Shown one piece after another: positions 7,573-15,051 of a DNA stretch of 64,000 nucleotides. Positions within the stretch are counted from its first letter, which is position 1. Each line of letters begins with the position of its first letter. The notes below the pieces were generated by a model, which was not told the origin of the DNA, made no database searches, and saw nothing but the letters and a program-made list of their open reading frames with translations. This DNA is from Candidatus Caenarcanales bacterium (GTDB taxonomy: Bacteria; Cyanobacteriota; Vampirovibrionia; LMEP-6097). The DNA lies in contig JABSOS010000005.1 in the NCBI GenBank assembly GCA_013216135.1, forward strand, positions 1-64,000, given 5' to 3'. The position numbers and the translations under genes were made by a program.

Positions 7573-8073
7573 GTGTCCAAAAAATCTAAAAAGAAGAAGA
7601 AAGGAAACGCCCAAACCGCTAGTGGTTCAGCTACAGTCGCGCGTAACCGTAAGGCTTCCTTTGATTTCCATTTAGGTAAAGACATAGTTGCAGGTTTAGT
7701 CCTCCAAGGAACTGAAGTTAAATCTTTACGGAGTGGACATGTACAGCTTAAAGGTGCTTTCGCTAAGATAATAGATGGTGAAGTTTGGTTATTTAACTGC
7801 CATATTGCAGAGTATACTCACGGTAATAGGTATAATCACGACCCCTTAAGGGCGAAGAAACTTTTATTAAACCGCCAAGAAATTTTTAAAATCGAACAGA
7901 AAATGAAACAGACTAATGAAACTTTAGTTGTGAGTAAGATTTTCTTTAAGGGAAATTATGCTAAAGCTCTGATTCACCTAGCTGAAGGTAAAAAGAAAGC
8001 TGATAAGCGTGAGTCTTTGAAGAAAAAAGATGTTACTAGAGATATAGCAAGGGAGCTTAGAAGGTTTAAGTAG
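7573..8073 (+). CDS. smpB: SsrA-binding protein SmpB
   Basis: SmpB carries tmRNA into stalled ribosomes for trans-translation. Family motifs are visible: ASFDFHLGKDIVAGLVLQGT with the conserved TEVKSLR that follows, KGAFAKIIDGEVWLFNCHIA, the YxxGNRYNHDPLRAKKLLL block, and a basic C-terminal tail. I place the start at GTG 7573 (166 aa) or the adjacent in-frame TTG 7570; the open frame continues upstream to 7426 but that stretch is hydrophobic, antisense to the sdhB promoter and foreign to SmpB. A TAATAT box ends 8 bases before the GTG. The Lys-rich N-terminus (SKKSKKKKK) is longer than in many homologues. The tmRNA gene is not seen here. Confidence 0.92.
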   Translation: MSKKSKKKKKGNAQTASGSATVARNRKASFDFHLGKDIVAGLVLQGTEVKSLRSGHVQLKGAFAKIIDGEVWLFNCHIAEYTHGNRYNHDPLRAKKLLLNRQEIFKIEQKMKQTNETLVVSKIFFKGNYAKALIHLAEGKKKADKRESLKKKDVTRDIARELRRFK

Positions 8074-8135
8074 TAATTTTAGCTTGAAATTCCTGTGGGA
8101 AAATTACGAGTTGGTAAGTTTTTAATAGGGAAAAG

Positions 8136-8166
8136 TTGCAAATCTGTAATTTTTTCTGGGTATAAT
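8136..8166 (+). promoter_or_regulatory. promoter TTGCAA-19-TATAAT for the DUF4143 ATPase gene
   Basis: The -35 TTGCAA is at 8136-8141 and a perfect TATAAT at 8161-8166, ending 8 bases before the ATG at 8175. No Shine-Dalgarno sequence. Confidence 0.7.
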
Positions 8167-8174
8167 TTATTTAA

Positions 8175-9497
8175 ATGAAAAGGTTTATACTTGAAAAATT
8201 AAAATCTTGGCAAAGCTCAGCTAATAGAAAGCCTTTAATCTTAAGAGGTGCTAGGCAGGTAGGGAAAACTTATGTATTAAAAGAGTTTGGTCAAAACTGT
8301 TTCCCTAACTATCACTATATAAATTTTGAGAAAAACAAATTAATTCATAAAGCTTTTAAAGAAAATTTTGAACCAAACAAGATATTGGATTTAATATCTC
8401 TTGAAATTAATCAAAAAATTGCTGAGGACGATTTAATCATTTTTGATGAAATTCAAGAATTACCTGAGGCTTTGACCTCACTTAAATATTTTGCTGAAGA
8501 TTTACCTAAGCAAGCTATATGTGCAGCTGGATCATTACTGGGGCTTAAGTTTAACGATTTATCTTTTCCTGTTGGAAAAGTTGATTATTTGGATATGTTT
8601 CCCATGAATTTTTATGAATTCCTGAATGGTGTTCAGAGAATGGATCTCTTAGAATATATTGATAAGCCTTTAGAGGAAATAGACTCTATACCAGAGTTAG
8701 TTCATGAAAAGCTTTGGCAGGAACTTAAAAATTATTTCGTTACAGGAGGTTTACCTGAAGTTGTTGAACGTTACAGAGTAAATAATAATTCAAGTCTTGA
8801 AAAGTTTAATGAAGTTCGCTTGGTCCAGAAACAAATTCTTTCCTCATATTTAGATGATATGGCTAAGCATTCAGGCAAAGAAAATTCGATGAATTTGGAA
8901 AGATTATTCAGAAATATTCCTGAACAATTAGCTAAAAATATAGATGCCTCAACAGAGAAATTTCGTTTTAAGTCAATTATTCCAGGAGTAAGTGCTTACT
9001 CACGCTTAAGTGGTCTTATAGACTGGCTTGAAGCTGTGGGCTTGATAATTAAAGTTAAGATTGTTCACAGAGCAGAAATACCTTTTTCAGCTTTTACTAA
9101 AGAAAATCGTTTTAAGCTTTTTGTTTTTGATATAGGTTTACTAGGGGCTTTAAGTGAATTAAATCCGAAGTATATTTTGGATTTTAATTTTAGTAATTAT
9201 AAAGGATTCTTTGCTGAAAACTTTGTTGCTCAAGAGTTTAGAGTAAAGTTGGGGATTAATAATGGACTTTATACTTGGACAGAAGGGCAAGCTGAAATAG
9301 AATTTTTAATGGATTTAGATGCAAAAGTAGTTCCGATTGAAGTTAAATCAGGCTTGAATTTGAAAGCTAAGAGTTTAGAATCTTTTAAAAACCGTTATTC
9401 ACCAGATAAATCTATACTTCTAAGTGCTCAAAATTTTGAATATAATCATGATAAACGATTACTTAAAGTACCTCTATATCTTGCAGGAAGTATTTAA
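8175..9497 (+). CDS. AAA ATPase with C-terminal DUF4143 domain
   Basis: The N-terminal AAA domain has a Walker A motif GARQVGKTYVL near residue 28 and a Walker B motif LIIFDEIQELPE near 92, followed by the sensor-like AICAAGSLLGL. The C-terminal part is the DUF4143 region; its end contains EIEFLMDLDAKVVPIEVKSG, where the spaced acidic residues and E-V-K resemble a PD-(D/E)XK nuclease core. Members of this family are widespread, often mobile single genes of unknown role. The 440-residue length is typical. It has its own strong promoter and appears monocistronic. Its substrate is unknown. Confidence 0.85.
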   Translation: MKRFILEKLKSWQSSANRKPLILRGARQVGKTYVLKEFGQNCFPNYHYINFEKNKLIHKAFKENFEPNKILDLISLEINQKIAEDDLIIFDEIQELPEALTSLKYFAEDLPKQAICAAGSLLGLKFNDLSFPVGKVDYLDMFPMNFYEFLNGVQRMDLLEYIDKPLEEIDSIPELVHEKLWQELKNYFVTGGLPEVVERYRVNNNSSLEKFNEVRLVQKQILSSYLDDMAKHSGKENSMNLERLFRNIPEQLAKNIDASTEKFRFKSIIPGVSAYSRLSGLIDWLEAVGLIIKVKIVHRAEIPFSAFTKENRFKLFVFDIGLLGALSELNPKYILDFNFSNYKGFFAENFVAQEFRVKLGINNGLYTWTEGQAEIEFLMDLDAKVVPIEVKSGLNLKAKSLESFKNRYSPDKSILLSAQNFEYNHDKRLLKVPLYLAGSI

Positions 9498-9522
9498 TAA
9501 GTCGATTCTTGATGTAATTTTC

Positions 9523-9531
9523 TGCTAAAAT
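9523..9531 (+). promoter_or_regulatory. extended -10 (TGn-TAAAAT) for fabG
   Basis: TG-C-TAAAAT ends 10 bases before the ATG at 9542, giving a predicted leader of about 4 bases. Confidence 0.5.
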
Positions 9532-9541
9532 AAGCCCTATT

Positions 9542-10381
9542 ATGCCAGAAACATTAGTTAAAGAAGGGAATCAGGAAACTGCAAATATGCAAGAATTCAA
9601 GTTTTTAAACAAATTAAAAGATAAAGTTGCTATCGTAACAGGTGGTACTAGAGGTATCGGAAAAGCAATTGCTGAGCTTTTCGTAAGTGAAGGCGCTAAA
9701 GTTTTTATTACTGGAAGATCTCCAGAAAGTACAGCTGATGCTGCTATTAATGAAGCTATTAAAGCAGCTGCTGCTGAGAATAATATTGCTGAAGAAAATG
9801 TCGGTGAAGCTATTTATAAAGCTTGTGACATTTCTGATGCTGAAAGAATTAAAGCTTTTATAGCTGAAGTTATGACTGACGCTGGAAGAATTGATGTTGT
9901 GGTAAACAACGCTGGTATCACTAAAGACACTTTACTTCTGAGAATGAAAGAAGATGATTGGAATTCAGTTATCAACACTAACTTAAATAGTCTTTTCCAT
10001 ATCTCACAAGCAGTATTAAAGCCTATGTCTAAGCAAAAATCAGGTTCTATTATCAATATGACATCTGTAGTAGGTCTTCATGGAAACCCTGCTCAGACTA
10101 ACTATGCAGCGAGTAAAGGTGGCATGATCGCATTTACGAAAGCCTTCGCTAAAGAGTATGGTCGTCGTGGTATCAGAGCTAATTGTATTGCTCCAGGTTT
10201 TATAAAAACTGATATGACAGCAGAATTGCCTGAAGAAGTGCAAAAACATTATAAAGAAAATATTCCTTTAGGTGATATGGGAAATGTTAGTGATATCGCT
10301 GAAACAGCCTTATTTTTAGCTAGCGCTGGAAATTATATTACGGGACAGGTAATACAGGTTGATGGCGGATTATTTATGTAG
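9542..10381 (+). CDS. fabG: 3-oxoacyl-[acyl-carrier-protein] reductase
   Basis: FabG performs the NADPH-dependent reduction of 3-oxoacyl-ACP in fatty-acid elongation. It is a short-chain dehydrogenase with the cofactor motif TGGTRGIGKAI near residue 35, NNAG near 121, catalytic Ser in NMTSVVG, and YAASKGG (Tyr-x3-Lys). The C-terminus GQVIQVDGGLFM matches the family. Two differences stand out: an N-terminal extension of about 22 residues before the first strand, supported by the promoter position, and an Ala/Glu-rich insert of about 25 residues after the second strand (EAIKAAAAENNIAEENV). acpP lies 70 bases downstream with its own promoter. Confidence 0.93.
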   Translation: MPETLVKEGNQETANMQEFKFLNKLKDKVAIVTGGTRGIGKAIAELFVSEGAKVFITGRSPESTADAAINEAIKAAAAENNIAEENVGEAIYKACDISDAERIKAFIAEVMTDAGRIDVVVNNAGITKDTLLLRMKEDDWNSVINTNLNSLFHISQAVLKPMSKQKSGSIINMTSVVGLHGNPAQTNYAASKGGMIAFTKAFAKEYGRRGIRANCIAPGFIKTDMTAELPEEVQKHYKENIPLGDMGNVSDIAETALFLASAGNYITGQVIQVDGGLFM

Positions 10382-10386
10382 TATCC

Positions 10387-10416
10387 TTGATTCTCGATAC
10401 TATTTTTAAGTACAAT
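10387..10416 (+). promoter_or_regulatory. promoter TTGATT-18-TACAAT for acpP
   Basis: The -35 TTGATT is at 10387-10392 and the -10 TACAAT at 10411-10416. The predicted leader is about 30 bases and holds an AAGGA ribosome binding site at 10436-10440, so acpP is leadered, unlike most genes here. Confidence 0.65.
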
Positions 10417-10451
10417 TTTTTAAGGAAAATCTAAAAAGGAAAAAACAAGTA

Positions 10452-10703
10452 ATGAATAGAGAAGATGCGTTAAAAAGAATTTCTAAAGTTGTAGCTGGAC
10501 AACTAAGTTTAGACGAGAGTGAAATCCAAGAAGGTTCTAGCTTCACTGCTGACCTAGGTGCAGATTCACTTGATACAGTTGAATTAGTAATGGCTTTTGA
10601 AGATGAGTTTGGTGTTGAAATCCCAGATGAAGATGCTGAGAAAATCACTACTGTAGGTGCTGCTGTTGACTATGTAGTATCTAGAGCTGCTACTGCTAGC
10701 TAA
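10452..10703 (+). CDS. acpP: acyl carrier protein
   Basis: ACP carries fatty-acyl intermediates on a phosphopantetheine arm. The attachment serine is in [19 protein letters not shown] near residue 38, followed by [11 protein letters not shown], both diagnostic. The protein is 83 residues and acidic, as expected. Its start is set by an AAGGA ribosome binding site 11 bases upstream. It follows fabG in the usual fatty-acid gene order and ends at a strong intrinsic terminator. The unusual presence of a proper leader and Shine-Dalgarno sequence fits a highly expressed gene. Confidence 0.96.
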   Translation: MNREDALKRISKVVAGQLSLDESEIQEGSSFTADLGADSLDTVELVMAFEDEFGVEIPDEDAEKITTVGAAVDYVVSRAATAS

Positions 10704-10732
10704 TCTCTTAAAACTATTTTTAAGTCTTTAAT

Positions 10733-10768
10733 AAAACCTGGCTTTCAGTTAAGAGGGCCAGGTTTTTT
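10733..10768 (+). terminator. rho-independent terminator after acpP
   Basis: A 10-base stem AAAACCTGGC (10733-10742) pairs with GCCAGGTTTT (10757-10766) and runs into a T-tract. The A-run on the left could let it work in both directions. Confidence 0.9.
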
Positions 10769-10818
10769 ATTTATGGAAATCAGTATATTTTCTAAGTTAC
10801 AATAAGTATTTAATTCTT

Positions 10819-11853
10819 ATGAAAACTAAGACTAAAATCTTAAATTGGGCGATATTCGGAACAGGGCGCATAGCTAATAGATTTGTGGACTCATTTAAGT
10901 ATTTAGATAAAGATGTTTCTGAATTAAATAAAGTTTATGCTATCGCTTCTAGGAAACTAGAAACAGCTAAGAGCTTTGCTGAAAGATATAGTATCGAAAA
11001 CTTTGAGACATATGAAAATTTAGTTAAAGACCCTAAGATAGATATAGTCTATGTCGCAAGTCCTCATAATATTCATTATCAAGATATTAAACTTTGTTTA
11101 GAGCATGGTAAGCATGTGCTTTGTGAAAAGCCGATTACCACGAGCTTGAAAGATTTAAAAGAGTTAACAGAGCTTGCTAAAGCAAAGTCTTTATTTTTAA
11201 TGGAGGCTATGAAAACTCCTTTAACACCGCTTTATGATGAATTAGGAAAGATTTTAAGTTCAGGAGTTTTAGGGGAAGTTACTTACTTAAGAGCTGAAGC
11301 TGCTCGTAAAATGCCTTATCATGATGCTTCTCGATTATTTAAAGCAGAGCTTGCTGGTGGCGCACTTTTAGATGTCGGTGTTTATGGATTGTTTCTAAGT
11401 CTTTTTGCTGCTAAGTCACTAGGACTGAGTTTTAAACCTGAGATATTAAAAGTTAATTCTCATTTTTCTAGAGAAGATAAAGTTGATCTTAGTAATGATA
11501 TTTTGATGCGCTTCGGTGAGAATCTGAATGTAAATCTTTTCAGTTCTATTAGCCATAATCTTACCCGTGAAGCTTACATAGGTGGTACTAAAGGATTTAT
11601 AAAAATAGAAGATTTTATTGCGCCGACTAAAATGCAGTTAAATCTTTATAAGGACATTAATTTTGATATTAATGGTTATGATCTTGAAACGAAAGATTAT
11701 GATTTTCAGCTTCAGGGCTCAGCTCTTCAGTATAATATCAGCCACATTTCAGAGTGCTTTAGTAAAGGTTTAACTGAAAGTCAGATTATGAGTCATGCTC
11801 TGAGTCTGGAGCTTCAAGCTTTGCTTGAAGGGGTTCAGGATAAAGATTTTTAA
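10819..11853 (+). CDS. Gfo/Idh/MocA-family oxidoreductase
   Basis: This is an NAD(P)-dependent dehydrogenase acting on a sugar or related polyol. The N-terminal Rossmann motif is IFGTGRIANRF near residue 12, and the catalytic-lysine motif is CEKPITT near residue 99. The second domain has the usual GALLDVGVYGL signature near 185. The 344-residue length is normal. A TACAAT box at 10798-10803 gives a leader of about 9 bases. The substrate cannot be read from sequence, and the neighbours (acpP upstream behind a terminator, an orphan on the other strand downstream) give no clue. Confidence 0.88.
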   Translation: MKTKTKILNWAIFGTGRIANRFVDSFKYLDKDVSELNKVYAIASRKLETAKSFAERYSIENFETYENLVKDPKIDIVYVASPHNIHYQDIKLCLEHGKHVLCEKPITTSLKDLKELTELAKAKSLFLMEAMKTPLTPLYDELGKILSSGVLGEVTYLRAEAARKMPYHDASRLFKAELAGGALLDVGVYGLFLSLFAAKSLGLSFKPEILKVNSHFSREDKVDLSNDILMRFGENLNVNLFSSISHNLTREAYIGGTKGFIKIEDFIAPTKMQLNLYKDINFDINGYDLETKDYDFQLQGSALQYNISHISECFSKGLTESQIMSHALSLELQALLEGVQDKDF

Positions 11854-11855
11854 GT

Positions 11856-11999
11856 TTATAGTTTTTCTTGATTTAGTCTTTCTGCAACTTTTTCTATAAA
11901 TTCAAAGGAGCTTTTTATGTTCGATATTACTGTTCTAATATTTTCAGTACCGTAATTAATTTCTGGATTATGACCAACCCTACTCACGCCGTCATTCAT
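11856..11999 (-). CDS. small hypothetical protein, 47 aa, coupled to the upstream orphan
   Basis: A 47-codon frame begins with ATG at 11999 and overlaps the stop of the upstream gene as ATGA, a classic coupling arrangement. The product, starting MNDGVSRVGHNPEINYGTEN and ending in a charged helix (FEFIEKVAERLNQEKL), fills the gap up to the stop of the convergent oxidoreductase gene, leaving 2 bases. I know no family for it. Alternatively it is the C-terminus of the 11996-12712 protein after a -1 frameshift. Similar residue patterns (H-PE, E-x-I, EVADQI/EKVAER) occur at the end of the 541-1146 protein, but this is weak. Confidence 0.45.
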   Translation of the reverse strand: MNDGVSRVGHNPEINYGTENIRTVISNIKSSFEFIEKVAERLNQEKL

Positions 12000-12712
12000 C
12001 CCAGAGCATCTGCAGAACCTTCAGGGATCTCAGGGAAATCTTCATTAACGTCGATTTTGTTTGCAAGTCCTTTGAGTGCCACTACTATATCTGCTAGGCT
12101 CGCACTTCGAGTTGTTCCATTATATTCTGCTTGGATTTCTGTATTTGATAAACTATTTGTTCTTATCTCTTGTGAGTTTTCGCGGTTATTTAGTAAATCC
12201 ATTAGTATTATTAAGTTTTTAAGATCATCGTATCCTTTGTAATGTTCTGCAATTTTTGCTTTATTATCAATAAGGAAATTTTTAAATTTTTCTATGCTTA
12301 GATCAGGTAACCCTCCTAAAAGTGCATGAGTATTTAAAAATTTACCGGCACCTTTTGGTCTAAAAAGGTTGCTAAGGCTTTTACGATTTCCCGCTTGCTT
12401 ATTTTCCATGTATAAATCAAAATATACGTTACTTTGAGTCACGCTATCAGCCAAATCTTCAACAGACTTGTCTTTAATAAGGTTTTTGAATTTCTCATCT
12501 GGTAATGTAATAGAACTGTCTACTTTAGAAGTTTCAATTATTTCCTGAGTTTGTTTTTTTAAATCTTTAAGTACAGTTTCTACTTTACTGGGTTCAAGTT
12601 TAAGGATTTCGGTTAAATTTCTTAAAAGTTCTCTTAGGTCTTTATTCTCAACTTCACTAGCTGCTTGATTTAGTTCTTTAATATCTGGATTAAATATTGA
12701 TTCAAATCGCAT
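11996..12712 (-). CDS. hypothetical protein, 238 aa, helical
   Basis: I do not recognise this protein. It is rich in Leu, Lys, Glu and Asp, has no signal peptide or membrane segment, and appears almost entirely helical, with residues such as LRELLRNLTEILKLEPSKVE near 28-47. The ATG lies 7 bases after TATTAT, without a ribosome binding site. The stop overlaps the start of a 47-codon frame (ATGA), so the two may form one unit or have been one protein before a frameshift. It is divergent from hemL with 95 bases between. Confidence 0.55.
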   Translation of the reverse strand: MRFESIFNPDIKELNQAASEVENKDLRELLRNLTEILKLEPSKVETVLKDLKKQTQEIIETSKVDSSITLPDEKFKNLIKDKSVEDLADSVTQSNVYFDLYMENKQAGNRKSLSNLFRPKGAGKFLNTHALLGGLPDLSIEKFKNFLIDNKAKIAEHYKGYDDLKNLIILMDLLNNRENSQEIRTNSLSNTEIQAEYNGTTRSASLADIVVALKGLANKIDVNEDFPEIPEGSADALG

Positions 12713-12719
12713 TGTTAAG

Positions 12720-12725
12720 ATAATA
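12720..12725 (-). promoter_or_regulatory. -10 box (TATTAT) for the 12712 gene, leaderless
   Basis: Minus-strand TATTAT ends 7 bases before the ATG at 12712; no Shine-Dalgarno sequence. Confidence 0.5.
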
Positions 12726-12793
12726 GCACGACTTTACTTGTTCTTTTTCATTGGGAGTTATGGATCATAGTCAATAAATAATCATAAAAAAGC

Positions 12794-12799
12794 TAAAAT
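12794..12799 (+). promoter_or_regulatory. -10 box (TAAAAT) for hemL, leaderless
   Basis: TAAAAT ends 8 bases before the ATG at 12808; no Shine-Dalgarno sequence. I see no convincing -35. Confidence 0.55.
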
Positions 12800-12807
12800 A
12801 ATACTTA

Positions 12808-14130
12808 ATGCCTAATTTCACTAAATCTAAAGAACTCTTCGAAAAAGCTAAAGAACTTATGCCAGGAGGAGTAAACTCTCCCGTTAGAGCTTTCAAATCT
12901 ATAGGAATAGATCCTGTATTCTTTGAAAAAGCGAAAGGTTCAAAGCTATATGATGTCGATGGTAATGAGTACATAGATTACATCGGCTCATGGGGTCCAA
13001 TGATTTTAGGTCACGCTGATCCAGACATAGAAGAAGCAGCTATAGCTGCTCTTAAAAATAGTTCTAGTTTTGGAGCACCTACGGCGCTCGAAAACACTAT
13101 GACAGCTGAAATTATTAAATTAGTGCCATCCATAGAAATGGTAAGAATGGTAAATTCAGGTACTGAAGCAGTTCTTTCTGCCATTAGGCTTGCAAGAGCT
13201 TTTACATCTCGCTCTAATCCAGCTAAAACTAAAATTATTAAATTTAAAGGTTGTTATCACGGTCATGTAGACCCACTTTTAGTGCAAGCTGGTTCTGGAG
13301 TTGCGACTCTTTCTCTTCCTGATAGTCCTGGAATTACTGAATCTGTGACTAAAGATACTTTAGTACTCCCGTATAACGATGTCTCAGCTTTAGAAGAAGC
13401 TTTCAATGCACATGGAAAAGAGATTTCAGCAATTATTGTTGAGCCAATAGTCGGGAACGGTGGTTGTATTTTACCTGAGAAAGCCTTTCTAGAAGCTATG
13501 CGTAAACTCTGTGATGAGAACAAGTCTCTATTAATCTTTGATGAAGTTATGACTGGGTTTAGAGTTGCTTTAGGTGGCGCACAGGAAAAATACGATATTA
13601 TGCCAGATCTTACTACTCTAGGGAAGGTTATCGGTGGTGGTTTTCCAGTTGGTGCTTACGGTGGACGTAAAGAAATTATGGAAATGGTAGCTCCTGTAGG
13701 TCCTATGTATCAAGCTGGAACTCTTTCTGGAAACCCTGTTGCTATGGCTGCTGGTTATACTGCTATTTCTAAAATCCAAAGACGTGGTTTTTATCACGAG
13801 CTTAAAGCTAAGTCTCAGTACTTAATCCAAGGCATGCAAAAAGTAAATCAGCAATTTATAGATAGAGCTATGACTTTTGTGGAAGCAGCTGGGATGTTTG
13901 GTTTATTTTTCTCTGAGAAGCCCGTTAAGAACTTTGAAGAAGCCAAAGCAGCTGATACTGAGTTCTTTAAAAAGTACTATGTTGAGATGCTTAATAATGG
14001 AATTTATTTAGCTCCTTCACCTTTTGAAGCTTTATTTATGAGTGCTGCTCATAGTTATGATGATCTTGATAGAACCATAGAAGCGCATGAAAAGGCATTA
14101 ATTTCTTTAAGAGAAGCTGCTTTAGCTTAA
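12808..14130 (+). CDS. hemL: glutamate-1-semialdehyde 2,1-aminomutase
   Basis: HemL makes 5-aminolevulinate, the first committed tetrapyrrole precursor, by the C5 pathway; siroheme for the sulfite reductase in this window depends on it. It is a PLP-dependent class III aminotransferase with the PLP lysine in TTLGKVIGGGFPVGAYGG near residue 270, the cofactor aspartate in LLIFDEVMTGFR, and the substrate motif MPGGVNSPVRAF near residue 18. The 440-residue length is normal. The ferredoxin-MBL gene follows after 5 bases and is probably cotranscribed. Confidence 0.95.
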   Translation: MPNFTKSKELFEKAKELMPGGVNSPVRAFKSIGIDPVFFEKAKGSKLYDVDGNEYIDYIGSWGPMILGHADPDIEEAAIAALKNSSSFGAPTALENTMTAEIIKLVPSIEMVRMVNSGTEAVLSAIRLARAFTSRSNPAKTKIIKFKGCYHGHVDPLLVQAGSGVATLSLPDSPGITESVTKDTLVLPYNDVSALEEAFNAHGKEISAIIVEPIVGNGGCILPEKAFLEAMRKLCDENKSLLIFDEVMTGFRVALGGAQEKYDIMPDLTTLGKVIGGGFPVGAYGGRKEIMEMVAPVGPMYQAGTLSGNPVAMAAGYTAISKIQRRGFYHELKAKSQYLIQGMQKVNQQFIDRAMTFVEAAGMFGLFFSEKPVKNFEEAKAADTEFFKKYYVEMLNNGIYLAPSPFEALFMSAAHSYDDLDRTIEAHEKALISLREAALA

Positions 14131-14135
14131 AATTT

Positions 14136-15017
14136 ATGGCTGACCCAAAGAAAAAATTAGTAGCAAATATCGAAGCTGATTTTTTTGTAGATTCTACTTG
14201 TATTAATTGTGATACTTGCAGGCAGATAGCCCCATTAAATTTTAGTGAAAGCGAGGACTATTCCTTTGTCAATAAAGTCACTGAGAATGATGAAGAGTTT
14301 ATTGATTCATATAAAGCTCTTTTGAGCTGCCCTACTGGTTCCATCGGTTATACTGGTACTAAAAAAGTTACTGAAATTATTAATGAGTATCCAGAGAAGC
14401 TTGTTGATGAAGATGGAATCCAAATTTATTTTAATGGCTTTACTTCTGTAAAATCCTATGCAGCTAAAAGTTATTTCCTGCAAACTTCTGAAGCTAACTG
14501 GTTAATTGATTCTCCTCGTTATGTAAAACCTTTAGTCGAAAAGTTTAAAGCAATGGGAGGCATAGATTATATCTTCCTTAGTCATAGAGACGATGTTGCT
14601 GATGCTGATAAATACGCTAAAGAATTTGGAGCTAAGCGTATTATTCATGAGTATGAACTTTCAGCTCAGCCTGACTCTGAAATAGTTATTCAAGGTGAGC
14701 AAGACTGTGACTTTAACTCAGATATTAAATTTTTATTTGCTCCGGGGCACACTAAAGGGCATTTGCTTTTTTATTTAAAAAATAAGTATCTTTTTACAGG
14801 TGATCATTTGTCTTGGAGTAGACGTAAAGATTCAATAAATGCTTTTAAAGATTTTTGTTGGTATTCGTGGGAGCTTCAGTTAGAGTCTTTAGCTAAGCTC
14901 TTAGAAGTTGATTTTGAGTGGCTTTTACCTGGACATGGTATGTATAAGCACTTAAGTAATGAGCAAATGAGAGCAGAGCTTAGAGATATGCTTGAATATT
15001 TTAGTGAAAATAATTAA
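14136..15017 (+). CDS. ferredoxin domain-metallo-beta-lactamase fold fusion protein
   Basis: The first 70 residues form a ferredoxin-like domain with cysteines in CINCDTC and a later SCPTGSIG, suited to a 4Fe-4S or 3Fe-4S cluster. The remainder is a metallo-beta-lactamase fold: LSHRDDVADADKY near 148, APGHTKGH near 204, TGDHLSW near 225 and LLPGHGM near 263, the metal ligands. In place of the usual HxHxDH, the HRDDVAD form is known from proteins of cyanobacteria and plants with the same fusion. The reaction is unknown; a redox-linked hydrolase is plausible. It follows hemL by 5 bases with no ribosome binding site, so a link to tetrapyrrole metabolism is possible but unproven. Confidence 0.75.
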   Translation: MADPKKKLVANIEADFFVDSTCINCDTCRQIAPLNFSESEDYSFVNKVTENDEEFIDSYKALLSCPTGSIGYTGTKKVTEIINEYPEKLVDEDGIQIYFNGFTSVKSYAAKSYFLQTSEANWLIDSPRYVKPLVEKFKAMGGIDYIFLSHRDDVADADKYAKEFGAKRIIHEYELSAQPDSEIVIQGEQDCDFNSDIKFLFAPGHTKGHLLFYLKNKYLFTGDHLSWSRRKDSINAFKDFCWYSWELQLESLAKLLEVDFEWLLPGHGMYKHLSNEQMRAELRDMLEYFSENN

Positions 15018-15051
15018 AATAATATTCAAAATTCCAATTGTGTAAATACTC

